Below are positions 45,479 through 53,429 of a DNA stretch of 56,368 nt, one piece after another. The notes below the pieces were generated by a model. That model ran no database searches and was not told where the DNA came from. It worked only from the letters and a program-made list of their open reading frames with translations. Source of the DNA: Candidatus Endomicrobium procryptotermitis. Its GTDB lineage: Bacteria; Elusimicrobiota; Endomicrobiia; Endomicrobiales; Endomicrobiaceae. Location: assembly GCA_031279415.1 (NCBI GenBank), contig JAITIP010000030.1, positions 1 to 56,368 on the forward strand, written 5' to 3'. The position numbers were made by a program, and so were the translations under genes. The number at the start of each line of letters is the position of its first letter. The stretch's first letter is position 1.

Positions 45479-46036
45479 TTATCTTACTTCTTCGGGTTCA
45501 AGTAAAATGAGCGAACCGCCATCACTGCGGTACAACGCGTTTACCTTGTCGGTTTTACTATTTAAAAACATATACACTTTATATCCCAAAATGTCCATTT
45601 CACTTATAGCTTCTTCTATGCTAACGGGCTTTAAATCAAAGCGTTTAATTTCCGAAATTTTCGTTCTCGAATCTTCCATGGTATCATAAGAAAACACTTC
45701 CGATAAAGAACTTTTCTTTTCTTTGGAAACTTCAAGATTTTCTTTTCTGTGTATTTTTGAAATTTCTTTCCGCTTTCTGAGTTGTTTTTCAAGTTTATCT
45801 ACGGTGAGATCTATTGACGCGTAAAGATCGGGAGATTGCTCTTTTGCCCTGAAAGTCATCTTGCCGACATGAAAATTGATTTCCGTTATCTGTCTGTTTT
45901 TCTCAACCGATAAAATAACATGAGACCAAACGCTATCACCGTCAAAGAATTTGCCGGACTTTGAAACCTTTTTACGCACATAAGAATCAATTGCGCTGGT
46001 AAGTTTAAGATGTCTTGCCGTAATGTTAATCTGCAT
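45479..46036 (-). CDS. hpf: Ribosome hibernation promoting factor (long form)
   Basis: 185 residues. The N-terminal ~100 residues are the S30AE/YfiA fold (MQINITARHLKLT...AIDSYVRKKV). A basic linker and the C-terminal dimerisation domain (~125-180, with IVRIKRFDLKPVS-like sequence and MDILGYKVYMFLN) make it a long HPF that forms 100S ribosome dimers in stationary phase. AAAGGAG lies 6 nt before the start. Confidence 0.94.
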   Translation of the reverse strand: MQINITARHLKLTSAIDSYVRKKVSKSGKFFDGDSVWSHVILSVEKNRQITEINFHVGKMTFRAKEQSPDLYASIDLTVDKLEKQLRKRKEISKIHRKENLEVSKEKKSSLSEVFSYDTMEDSRTKISEIKRFDLKPVSIEEAISEMDILGYKVYMFLNSKTDKVNALYRSDGGSLILLEPEEVR

Positions 46037-46083
46037 TTTATATCTCCTTTTATATCAAATTCTTTCACTGATTTCAACGCTTT

Positions 46084-46803
46084 TTACATCTTAAAATTTT
46101 CTCCGAGATATACTTTTTTTGCCTTTGGATTTTCAAGAAGCTCTTTAGCATTTCCTTCCAGAAGTATTTTGCCTTCATAAATTATATATGCTCTGTCTAT
46201 AATTTCAAGAGTCTCTCTTACATTGTGATCGGTAATGAGTATCCCCAAATCTCTGGTCTTAAGTTTCGCTATTATTCCCTGAATATCCGAAACGGTTATC
46301 GGATCTATTCCTACAAAAGGTTCGTCAAGAAGCAAAAATTTTGGGTCGTTTACCAATGCTCTGGCAATTTCAAGCCTTCTTTTTTCGCCGCCGGAAAGAG
46401 TAATGCTGAGCTGCTTTCTGAGTTTGGTAAGACCGAAATCCTCAAGTAGATTGTTGACTTTCTCCTTTTGCACTTTTTTTGAAACCGGGAGCATTTGAGC
46501 AATCGCGGACAAATTATTTTCAACGCTGAGACCTCTAAATATGGAAGGTTCCTGTGAAAGATAACCGACGCCAGCCCTCGAACGCTGATACATCGGCCAA
46601 TTTGTTATCTCTTTATCATCGAGATAAATGCTGCCATCATAGGGTTTAATAAGCCCGACCGTCATATAAAACGTAGTTGTTTTTCCCGCGCCATTAGGAC
46701 CCAAAAGTCCCACGACTTCTCCCTGCTTAACGTGAATATTCACTCCGTTTACAACCATTCTGTACTTATATTTCTTAAAAAGTTCTTCTGCTCTCAATAT
46801 CAT
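46084..46803 (-). CDS. lptB: LPS export ABC transporter ATPase LptB
   Basis: 239-residue ATPase that powers LPS extraction from the inner membrane with LptF/LptG. Walker A GPNGAGKTTT (about 35-44), signature LSGGEKRRLEIARAL and Walker B LLLDEPFVGIDP are present, and the N-terminal and Q-loop sequences are LptB-like. It overlaps lptA by 4 nt. LptF and LptG are not in the window. Confidence 0.96.
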   Translation of the reverse strand: MILRAEELFKKYKYRMVVNGVNIHVKQGEVVGLLGPNGAGKTTTFYMTVGLIKPYDGSIYLDDKEITNWPMYQRSRAGVGYLSQEPSIFRGLSVENNLSAIAQMLPVSKKVQKEKVNNLLEDFGLTKLRKQLSITLSGGEKRRLEIARALVNDPKFLLLDEPFVGIDPITVSDIQGIIAKLKTRDLGILITDHNVRETLEIIDRAYIIYEGKILLEGNAKELLENPKAKKVYLGENFKM

Positions 46804-47561
46804 TTTATTTCATCTTCCATTTCAATCTTTCCAGTAACTTTACCATTCATTAATATTTTTTTATTATCGTCAGAATTATAGAAAGTCATTTTGTCGGCTT
46901 CATAGAGACCTTTTCTTCCATCATAATAAACGTCCGCAACCGGCCTTTTTTTGTCTTTTACCGTGACAACGCTTGACGTTTTTTTATAGAAAACCGCATT
47001 ATCCGAAACAATCGTTCCTGAAGAAGTTATTATTTCTACATCTTTATAAGCGCTCAGCATTTCGAGGTTCTTGTCCAGATATATCTCTTTGGCGTTTAAC
47101 ATAAGAGGCATTTGAGAATCTTTCATAAAATATTCCACAAAAGTCTTTTTTCCCCAAAGTTTTCCTTTTTCGCCTTTTAAATCGTATGACGCGAAATCGC
47201 CGTAAGCTTTTACGAGTTCATTTTCATCGGTTTTCGAAAACAGTTTTACATTTCCGGAAGCATTAACGAGTTCTTTTGTTTTATCGTACGTCATTTTATA
47301 GGCTTCTATCGTATTTTTTCCGTTAACAGCTTTTGAATTGCCTCTGGAAATTGTAATATCTCCTGATCTCCTTATTTCCATCTCATCGCCAGTTATAACG
47401 GTTTTTTTTGAAGAAAAACCTTCGGCAAAGGATAAAACAAAAAAACAAAACAACAAAACTAACGAACTAAAGATTCTTATTAAGTTCAACTCTTTGTTTT
47501 TTAATGATAATTTTTTCAAGATTTGTATCCGCCTCAAATCCTTTGCCATAAACGATTTCAT
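46800..47561 (-). CDS. lptA: LPS transport periplasmic protein LptA (OstA-like)
   Basis: Forms the periplasmic bridge that carries LPS to the outer membrane. After an N-terminal signal peptide (hydrophobic core RIFSSLVLLFCFFVLSFA) comes a beta-jellyroll of OstA repeats (GDEMEIRR, NASGNVKLF, SAYKDVEI, MNGKVTGKI). The start is uncertain: ATG 47561 has AAGG 4 nt upstream and gives a long basic n-region; ATG 47549 is in frame; a TTG at 47489 would give a normal short signal peptide and overlap lptC far less. Usual members are ~180 residues; the repeat part here is ~205. Confidence 0.85.
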   Translation of the reverse strand: MKSFMAKDLRRIQILKKLSLKNKELNLIRIFSSLVLLFCFFVLSFAEGFSSKKTVITGDEMEIRRSGDITISRGNSKAVNGKNTIEAYKMTYDKTKELVNASGNVKLFSKTDENELVKAYGDFASYDLKGEKGKLWGKKTFVEYFMKDSQMPLMLNAKEIYLDKNLEMLSAYKDVEIITSSGTIVSDNAVFYKKTSSVVTVKDKKRPVADVYYDGRKGLYEADKMTFYNSDDNKKILMNGKVTGKIEMEDEIK

Positions 47562-48009
47562 TCCGCCTTGTCAATTTGACATTATTGTTACTGAAAACGA
47601 CATTTTTTTTGGCATTATATTGTAAATCTGTCGTTTGAAGATGTTCGTTATTAGCGCTGTCAACCGTACATTTGCCATAGCCTAAAACGTCATAAGTATC
47701 CAAATCTATAGCGGCGGATTCAGTTACAAGTGTCGAAACATATTCGCCGTTTTTATAAAATTTAATTTTCGGCAATTTTAAAACGGCTTCTTTTTTTTCT
47801 TCGTTAATAATTGCAGAGTCCGATTCCAAAACCATTTTAAGTTTTCCCTCTTCTGTTTCGGTTATCGTAAACTGCTCGACCAACTGTTCGACCATCAGCG
47901 GAGTTTTTTCAATAACAGTTTTTTCCTGTCTGCAGCCGAAACATAAAATAAAAACTGCAAAAACCGCCGCGTAAAATTTAATTTTTCTTCTTTGTTTTCC
48001 ATCTTTCAT
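47467..48009 (-). CDS. lptC: LptC-like LPS transport protein
   Basis: 180 residues, placed just before lptA and lptB. A basic N-terminus and one hydrophobic segment (about 12-25) end in FILCFGC, so Cys26 could be lipidated, although the residue at -3 is Cys rather than Leu and the lipobox is imperfect. The rest is a beta-jellyroll rich in repeats (ESDSAIINEEKKEAVL, TESAAIDLDTYDVLGYGKCTV). LptC is normally held by a transmembrane helix. It overlaps the lpxL-like gene by 32 nt. Confidence 0.85.
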   Translation of the reverse strand: MKDGKQRRKIKFYAAVFAVFILCFGCRQEKTVIEKTPLMVEQLVEQFTITETEEGKLKMVLESDSAIINEEKKEAVLKLPKIKFYKNGEYVSTLVTESAAIDLDTYDVLGYGKCTVDSANNEHLQTTDLQYNAKKNVVFSNNNVKLTRRNEIVYGKGFEADTNLEKIIIKKQRVELNKNL

Positions 48010-48892
48010 GGAACCACACCCATTGTTCAGGATATCTTTTTATATGCTCTTCCAAGACCAAAGAAGCTTTTTGAGTAAGATTTATCACGTCTTTATCGAA
48101 ATCTCCGCAAGTCTCTATTGTCAACGGTCCAGAAACGACGGTTTTGTGTCCGTATTTGTCGATTCTTTGATCTATGCCGACTAAAACTTCCGCGCCCGTC
48201 TTTAAAGCTAAAACCGCAAGTCCAGAAGGCGTCCATGCTGGTCTGTCAAAAAAGTTTACAAAAACGCCAGGAACGCTTGTATCCTGATCTATAAGCATGG
48301 CTATTATTTCACCTCTTTTGAGAGCTTTAAGAAGTTTTTTGCCCGTATCGGGAGCGTCTCTTAAAATAACACGAACATTTTTGCCCATCCTATAATTTAC
48401 GAGCATATCGTTCAATTCTTCTATATATATTTTTTTTGCTACAACGTTTACGGGAAAACCCATATCTGCAACCGCCGCAGCCGTAATTTCCCAGTTGCCG
48501 GTATGCGCGCTTACAAAAAGTATACCTTTTCCCCTTTTTATCCCTTCTTTTATAAGATGGCTATTTTCAATGACGGAAATGCTTCTTAAAAAGGCGGGAT
48601 CGATTTTTGGAAAATTGGCAAACTCAAAAAAATTTTTTGCCTGATTTATAAAAATTTCTTTTGTTATAGCGGCTATCTCTTTTTTAGTTTTTTTCTGGAA
48701 AACCCTTTTTAAATTTTGCTTAGCTCTGACCCTTGCACTTATCGCAAAATAATAAGCCAGTATGCCAAAAATTTTCGCAAGTATGGTAACGGAAAATCTG
48801 TAAGGCAAAAATAAAACTATCACTGTGGCAAAATACGCACCGTAATAATAGCATTTCCTTCTGACGTTTTTAAATATCGCGGTTATTTTCAT
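47978..48892 (-). CDS. Lipid A biosynthesis acyltransferase (LpxL/LpxM family)
   Basis: 304 residues. Adds a secondary acyl chain to the Kdo-lipid A precursor at the inner face of the inner membrane. An N-terminal hydrophobic segment (about 18-30) anchors it. The HX4E active site is His130-Glu135 (SAHTGNWE), followed by the family segments DQDTSVPGVFVNFF and GADVLVGI-like sequence. ATGA overlap with kdsC (4 nt). LpxL or LpxM cannot be told apart here. Confidence 0.92.
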   Translation of the reverse strand: MKITAIFKNVRRKCYYYGAYFATVIVLFLPYRFSVTILAKIFGILAYYFAISARVRAKQNLKRVFQKKTKKEIAAITKEIFINQAKNFFEFANFPKIDPAFLRSISVIENSHLIKEGIKRGKGILFVSAHTGNWEITAAAVADMGFPVNVVAKKIYIEELNDMLVNYRMGKNVRVILRDAPDTGKKLLKALKRGEIIAMLIDQDTSVPGVFVNFFDRPAWTPSGLAVLALKTGAEVLVGIDQRIDKYGHKTVVSGPLTIETCGDFDKDVINLTQKASLVLEEHIKRYPEQWVWFHERWKTKKKN

Positions 48893-49428
48893 TTATATTT
48901 TTCTAAAACTTCTTTCCACTTGCCATTAGCTTTCAAAAGCGTTTCAATAACATCTCTGACAACACCTTCGCCGCCTTTAAAAGAAGAAACCATATCTGCA
49001 TGTTTTTTAACTTCCTCTACGGCATCCAATGGACATGCCGCAAAGCCCGCAAGCATCATTACCGGAATATCCACTATATCGTCACCGATATAAGCCGCTT
49101 CACAGGCTTTAATTCCGGCTTTGCGCAATATGTCGTTAAAAGCGGTTTTCTTGACCATACAGTCTTGCACCAAATAATTTATTCCCATACTTTCGGCACG
49201 ACATTTTACCTGTTCGGACTCTCTTCCGGTAATCCACGCCGTTTTTATAGGAGGCACTATCTGTTTAAGCTCATGATAACCGAGACCGTCTTTGACATTC
49301 CACAATTTAATTTCTTCTCCATTGTTAAAAACTATAATTTCGCCGCGCGTTAAAACGCCATCGACATCACAGGCAATAAGTTTAATGCCTTTGGCCTTTT
49401 TAATCAGCTTAACTTTGGACTGCGTCAT
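48889..49428 (-). CDS. kdsC: 3-deoxy-D-manno-octulosonate-8-phosphate phosphatase KdsC
   Basis: 179-residue HAD-family phosphatase that removes phosphate from Kdo-8-phosphate. Motif DVDGVLT (start of the HAD site) is near 21-27, with the C-terminal GDDIVDIPVM for Mg binding. There is no cap domain, as usual for KdsC tetramers. ATG 49428 (AGGGG 7 nt upstream) is preferred over a TTG at 49446. The start overlaps the end of the small membrane protein gene by 20 nt. Confidence 0.95.
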   Translation of the reverse strand: MTQSKVKLIKKAKGIKLIACDVDGVLTRGEIIVFNNGEEIKLWNVKDGLGYHELKQIVPPIKTAWITGRESEQVKCRAESMGINYLVQDCMVKKTAFNDILRKAGIKACEAAYIGDDIVDIPVMMLAGFAACPLDAVEEVKKHADMVSSFKGGEGVVRDVIETLLKANGKWKEVLEKYK

Positions 49429-49684
49429 TTTGCTGCCCCTGTTCAATTTGTTTAGGCTGTTCTGCTCTTATTTCTTTTTTTGATTTATCCAGCCACGGCG
49501 TTATCTCCGGAGGAAGTTTTCTCATGTAAGGTTTTAAAATAATATTTAAAACAAAAAAAATAATTATCAAAATGACTAAAATAATAAACGCCGTAATGCT
49601 CATCCATCTATAAGTAGGTATCCACGGTCTGCTTTTATCTTTATTTGATAAATCTTTGGATTTGAAAAAATCAGTAATTTTCAT
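49409..49684 (-). CDS. Small single-pass membrane protein, unknown function
   Basis: 91 residues: a basic cytoplasmic N-terminus (about 1-28), one long hydrophobic segment (about 29-50, with ITAFIILVILIIIFFVLNIIL) and a charged, Gln-rich C-terminal tail. I do not recognise the family. It lies between kdsA and kdsC and overlaps both (4 nt with kdsA's stop side, 20 nt with kdsC), so it is translated with the Kdo genes and may be an accessory envelope protein. Confidence 0.75.
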   Translation of the reverse strand: MKITDFFKSKDLSNKDKSRPWIPTYRWMSITAFIILVILIIIFFVLNIILKPYMRKLPPEITPWLDKSKKEIRAEQPKQIEQGQQNDAVQS

Positions 49685-50505
49685 TTTACAGCCTTATCTA
49701 TTGCAATCGCTTGCTTAAGAATATCCTCTAAATATTTAAAATTAATACTGTTTGCTCCATCTGAAAGAGCCTTTTGTGGATTTTCATGCGTTTCAAGAAA
49801 AAGGGCCGCCACGCCGACCGCACACGCGGCTTTTGCCAAAGGCATTACGAATTCTCTGTCCCCGCCGCTTTTTATACCTTGTCCGCTAGGCAGCTGCACG
49901 CTGTGCGTAGCGTCAAAAATAACCGGAGACCCTGTTTTTTTCATTATTTCCAATCCTCTGAAATCGACAACTAAATTGTGGTAGCCAAAAGAAACTCCTC
50001 GCTCGGTTAAAGAAATTTTATTATTGCCGAACTTTTGCGCTTTTTTTATGGCATTGTCCATGTCCTCAGGGGCTAAAAACTGGCCTTTCTTAATATTTAT
50101 CGGTTTTCCAGTAAGAGCGCAGGCTTTTATTAAATCCGTCTGCCGTGACAAAAATGCCGGAATTTGTATCATGTCCACAATTTCACCGGCAATTCCCGCC
50201 TGCTCTTCTGTATGAACATCTGTAATAACCGGAAGATTTAGTGTTTCTTTGACTTTCGATAATATCTTAAGTCCTTCTTCAATTCCGGGTCCCCTATAAG
50301 ACGATATTGAAGAACGATTTGCTTTATCATAAGAAGCTTTAAAAATGAACGACACATTAAACTTATGGGCAATCTTTTGAAGTTTCGCCGCAATTACCAG
50401 CGTATGTTTTTCGCTTTCTATAACACATGGACCCGCAATCAAAACAAAAGGCAGATTGTTCGCCAACATTATATTCTTACCGATTTTAATTTTTTTATCT
50501 GACAT
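49681..50505 (-). CDS. kdsA: Kdo-8-phosphate synthase
   Basis: 2-dehydro-3-deoxyphosphooctonate aldolase: condenses PEP with arabinose 5-phosphate, the first committed Kdo step. 274 residues of TIM-barrel with AGPCVIESE (about 24-32), FKASYDKANRSS, KKGQFLAPED and the C-terminal LETHENPQKALSDG. It lies 22 nt after kdsB on the same strand, with kdsC further on. Confidence 0.97.
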   Translation of the reverse strand: MSDKKIKIGKNIMLANNLPFVLIAGPCVIESEKHTLVIAAKLQKIAHKFNVSFIFKASYDKANRSSISSYRGPGIEEGLKILSKVKETLNLPVITDVHTEEQAGIAGEIVDMIQIPAFLSRQTDLIKACALTGKPINIKKGQFLAPEDMDNAIKKAQKFGNNKISLTERGVSFGYHNLVVDFRGLEIMKKTGSPVIFDATHSVQLPSGQGIKSGGDREFVMPLAKAACAVGVAALFLETHENPQKALSDGANSINFKYLEDILKQAIAIDKAVK

Positions 50506-50527
50506 TTACATATCCTTTTATGCCGCT

Positions 50528-51256
50528 CTATCGTAAAAATTTTTCGACTTTGAAAATATCTTCCGGAATATCAACGCCTACTGAATCTTTGGCGGATACT
50601 ATAATTTTTATTCTTTTACCGCTTTCAAGGATTCTGAGCTGTTCAAGGTTTTCTGTTTTTTCAAGCAACGCGGTTTTCAATTTTGAGAAACTTATAAGAA
50701 AATTTTTTTTGTATCCATATATGCCCATATGCTTGAAATACTTGACATTTTTTATTTTATCCCTATTATAAGGTATAGCGGAACGTGAAAAATATAAAGC
50801 GTACCTATCTTTGTCGAAAACCGTTTTAACTATATTGGGATTATTTATGTCTTTTTCTTTTTTTATGGGAAAAACTGCTGTAACGCACTCGAGTTTCTTA
50901 TTTATTTTCAGTTCTTCAGAGATAGAATCTATCAAAGTAGTATCGATTAAAGGTTCATCACCCTGTACGTTAATAAAAATTTCGTAACCGCTTAAATATT
51001 TTGCAGCAGCAAAAGCCAATCTATCCGTTCCGCTTTTACAGGTTTTAGGTGTCATAAAAACTTCACAGCCAAAGTCTTCTACAACTTTATAAATTCTTGC
51101 ATCATCGGTAACCGCGGCAATTAAATCTATTTTTTTACACTTTCTGACTCTTTCAATGACATGACATATAAGAGCTTTCCCTTTTATTAAAGCCAAAGGC
51201 TTTCCCGGAAACCTACTTGAAGCATACCTCGAAGGAATAATAACTGCCGTTTTCAT
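50528..51256 (-). CDS. kdsB: CMP-Kdo synthetase
   Basis: 3-deoxy-manno-octulosonate cytidylyltransferase, activates Kdo with CTP for transfer to lipid A. 242 residues with IIPSRYASSRFPGKPLA at the N-terminus, FINVQGDEPLI near 95-105 and HMGIYGYKKNFL. It starts 1 nt after the heptose kinase gene. The set kdsA, kdsB and kdsC in one run covers Kdo from arabinose 5-phosphate to CMP-Kdo; a KdsD isomerase is not seen. Confidence 0.97.
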   Translation of the reverse strand: MKTAVIIPSRYASSRFPGKPLALIKGKALICHVIERVRKCKKIDLIAAVTDDARIYKVVEDFGCEVFMTPKTCKSGTDRLAFAAAKYLSGYEIFINVQGDEPLIDTTLIDSISEELKINKKLECVTAVFPIKKEKDINNPNIVKTVFDKDRYALYFSRSAIPYNRDKIKNVKYFKHMGIYGYKKNFLISFSKLKTALLEKTENLEQLRILESGKRIKIIVSAKDSVGVDIPEDIFKVEKFLR

Positions 51257-51257
51257 T

Positions 51258-52244
51258 TTATTTGCATTTGTAAAAGTCTATTATTGTTTTTTTAAGTTCG
51301 TCATGGCTAGTTGTTTCCGTACCGAATTTGGCAACGACTATACCTGCGGAAAAATTGGCAATTTCTGCGGCGCTTACCAAATCCGCTTTTGCGGCCAGGG
51401 CCAAAGTCATGGTAGAAATAACGGTGTCCCCAGCGCCAGTAACGTCATAAACTTCTTTAGCTCTCGTAGGTATTGTCGTAACTTTATTATTGGGCTGTAT
51501 CAAAGTCATCCCCATTTCGCCGCGCGTTATGAGAACGGAATCAGATTTTAACATTTTTAAAATCTTCTTTCCAAGATTTTCAATATCCTGTTCCGTAGCA
51601 ATATTTTTGGCATTCATGCCTTCAATCGCTTCTTTCGTGTTAGGCGTTATCGCTGTTACTTTTTTATATTTTTTGAAATTTTCTATTTTAGGGTCGACGG
51701 TAATCGGGATTTTATGTTTTTTCGCAAGAAAAATAGTTCTTTTTAAAACTTTTTGACTTATGACGCCTTTGCCGTAATCAGAAATTATTACTCCATCGGC
51801 TTTAGGCATAAGAGCTTCAACATTTTTTATTATTTTCAATTCGGTCGAATGTGAAAATATACCTTTAATTTCCCTGTCAACCCTTACTACTTGCTGATTT
51901 GTGGCGATAATTCTCGTCTTTATAATCGTCGGTCTGTTAGGGTCATAAACCAAATAATCCGAATTAATGCCTCTTTCCTTAAGCATATCAATCATGGCTC
52001 TTCCCGTATTATCTTCACCGATTGTGCTTACGATTATTGCTTTTGCTCCTAGAGAAGTAATATTGTTAGCGACATTTCCCGCGCCGCCTAAAGTTTTGGT
52101 TTCTTTTGTGATTTCGACTACGGGAACAGGCGCTTCTGGAGAAATTCTTGCGACTTTTCCCCATATGAACTTATCCACCATAGTATCGCCGATAACAAGA
52201 ATGGTCTGTTTCTCAAACAAGTTTAAAAAATTAATAAGTTTCAT
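51258..52244 (-). CDS. rfaE1: D-glycero-beta-D-manno-heptose-7-phosphate kinase (RfaE/HldE kinase domain)
   Basis: 328-residue PfkB-family kinase. N-terminal ILVIGDTMVDKFIWGKVARISPEAPVP-type start, GGAGNVANNI, and the C-terminal DVTGAGDTVIST ATP/anion-hole motif. In LPS core synthesis it phosphorylates heptose 7-phosphate to the 1,7-bisphosphate. The second domain of bifunctional HldE (the cytidylyl-type heptose nucleotidyltransferase) is missing, so that step must come from another gene. CGGAG lies 5 nt before the start; hldD lies upstream. Confidence 0.94.
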   Translation of the reverse strand: MKLINFLNLFEKQTILVIGDTMVDKFIWGKVARISPEAPVPVVEITKETKTLGGAGNVANNITSLGAKAIIVSTIGEDNTGRAMIDMLKERGINSDYLVYDPNRPTIIKTRIIATNQQVVRVDREIKGIFSHSTELKIIKNVEALMPKADGVIISDYGKGVISQKVLKRTIFLAKKHKIPITVDPKIENFKKYKKVTAITPNTKEAIEGMNAKNIATEQDIENLGKKILKMLKSDSVLITRGEMGMTLIQPNNKVTTIPTRAKEVYDVTGAGDTVISTMTLALAAKADLVSAAEIANFSAGIVVAKFGTETTSHDELKKTIIDFYKCK

Positions 52245-52260
52245 GAAGTCTCCGTATATT

Positions 52261-53223
52261 TTATAAATAAGATTTATTTTTTAAATAATCGCAATAATCT
52301 TTAACGGAATCTTCAAGTTCCATAAAAGGTTTGTCATATCCGGCCGCACGAAGTTTTGTCATATTGGCCTGCGTAAAATATTGATATTTAAGTTTAAGAT
52401 GTTCGGGCATTTCGATATATTCAGCGTTTTCTTTTTTTCCTAAGGAAATAAACATGGATTTCGCTATATCGTTCCACGTCCTCGCTTTTCCAGTGCCCAA
52501 ATTGAAAATGCCGGTCTTTGAAGGATTTTTAAGAAAAAACCAGATGACGTCGACAACATCTTTTATATAAACAAAATCTCTTTTCTGCCAGCCGTCCGCA
52601 TATTCCTCTTTATAAGATTTAAAGAGTTTTAAAACGCCTTTTTCAGCGACTTCATCATAACTTTTACATATGATGCTTCTCATATCGCCTTTATGATATT
52701 CGTTGGGGCCGAAAACATTAAAAAATTTTATTCCCACAGCTTTATCCATATACTTATTGCTCTGCAGCCATAAATCGAACATATGCTTCGAATATCCGTA
52801 CATATTCAGTGGAAAAAGTTTTATAAGTTTTGATTCTTCATCATCATAACCGTTTTCACCATCTCCATACGTCGCCGCAGAAGAAGCGTAAATAAACGGA
52901 ATCCCGAGTTCAAAAGCCCATAAAGCCATAACTTTTGAATATTCATAATTGTTTTTGATATAATAATTTGCGTCAGTCAGCGTCGTGGAGCTGCATGCTC
53001 CGAGATGCACTATAGCTTCGGGTTTGGGAACCTGTCTGTTAATTACGGCATTATAAAAATCATTTTTTTGTATATAGTCGTAATATTTTTTCCCTGCAAG
53101 ATTTTTCCACTTTTCCGACTCGTTTAAATGATCTACAACAAGCACGGTGTCTATGCCTTCTTTATTAAGTTTCCAGAGAAAACAGCTTCCTATAAAACCC
53201 GCGCCGCCAGTTAAAATTATCAT
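52261..53223 (-). CDS. hldD: ADP-L-glycero-D-manno-heptose-6-epimerase
   Basis: 320-residue extended SDR. Rossmann motif TGGAGFIGS at 5-13, the Tyr-x3-Lys site in YGYSKHMFD, and the HldD-specific KFFNVFGPNEYHKGDMRS segment. It inverts C6 of ADP-heptose for LPS core. ATG 53223 follows AAGGAG by 5 nt; the longer frame to 53238 is not needed. It is the first gene of the LPS run, right after the promoter at 53253-53280. Confidence 0.96.
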   Translation of the reverse strand: MIILTGGAGFIGSCFLWKLNKEGIDTVLVVDHLNESEKWKNLAGKKYYDYIQKNDFYNAVINRQVPKPEAIVHLGACSSTTLTDANYYIKNNYEYSKVMALWAFELGIPFIYASSAATYGDGENGYDDEESKLIKLFPLNMYGYSKHMFDLWLQSNKYMDKAVGIKFFNVFGPNEYHKGDMRSIICKSYDEVAEKGVLKLFKSYKEEYADGWQKRDFVYIKDVVDVIWFFLKNPSKTGIFNLGTGKARTWNDIAKSMFISLGKKENAEYIEMPEHLKLKYQYFTQANMTKLRAAGYDKPFMELEDSVKDYCDYLKNKSYL

Positions 53224-53252
53224 AAAAACTCCTTGCATTTTTAAAAATCTAT

Positions 53253-53280
53253 TTTATAAAACTCCCACATACTATGTCAA
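53253..53280 (-). promoter_or_regulatory. Sigma70-type promoter of the hldD-kds-lpt operon
   Basis: Minus strand TTGACA (53275-53280), 16-nt spacer, TATAAA (53253-53258). Transcription would start near 53246 with a leader of about 23 nt ending in AAGGAG. It is the only strong promoter found ahead of the long leftward run through the LPS and PTS genes. Confidence 0.7.
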
Positions 53281-53329
53281 TGAATTACATGGCGAAAAAT
53301 TACGAAAAGACCAAGATTTAGATGTTTAT

Positions 53330-53358
53330 TTGTAAAAAAAATTAATAAAATATATAAT
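53330..53358 (+). promoter_or_regulatory. Sigma70-type promoter of typA
   Basis: Plus strand TTGTAA (53330-53335), 17-nt spacer, TATAAT (53353-53358). Predicted start near 53365 gives a 65-nt leader that contains a terminator-like hairpin before the typA ATG. Confidence 0.65.
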
Positions 53359-53387
53359 ATTAAAAATTTATAAAAGGAAGAAAAATA

Positions 53388-53417
53388 CGACCCCGCAGAT
53401 TATGGGTCGCTTTTTTT
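53388..53417 (+). terminator. Attenuator-like hairpin in the typA leader
   Basis: CGACCC (53388-53393) pairs with GGGTCG (53404-53409), 10-nt loop, then a C and seven T's (53411-53417). It ends 12 nt before the typA ATG. It has all features of an intrinsic terminator and no rightward gene in front of it in this window. Confidence 0.7.
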
Positions 53418-53429
53418 AATTAATCAAAT

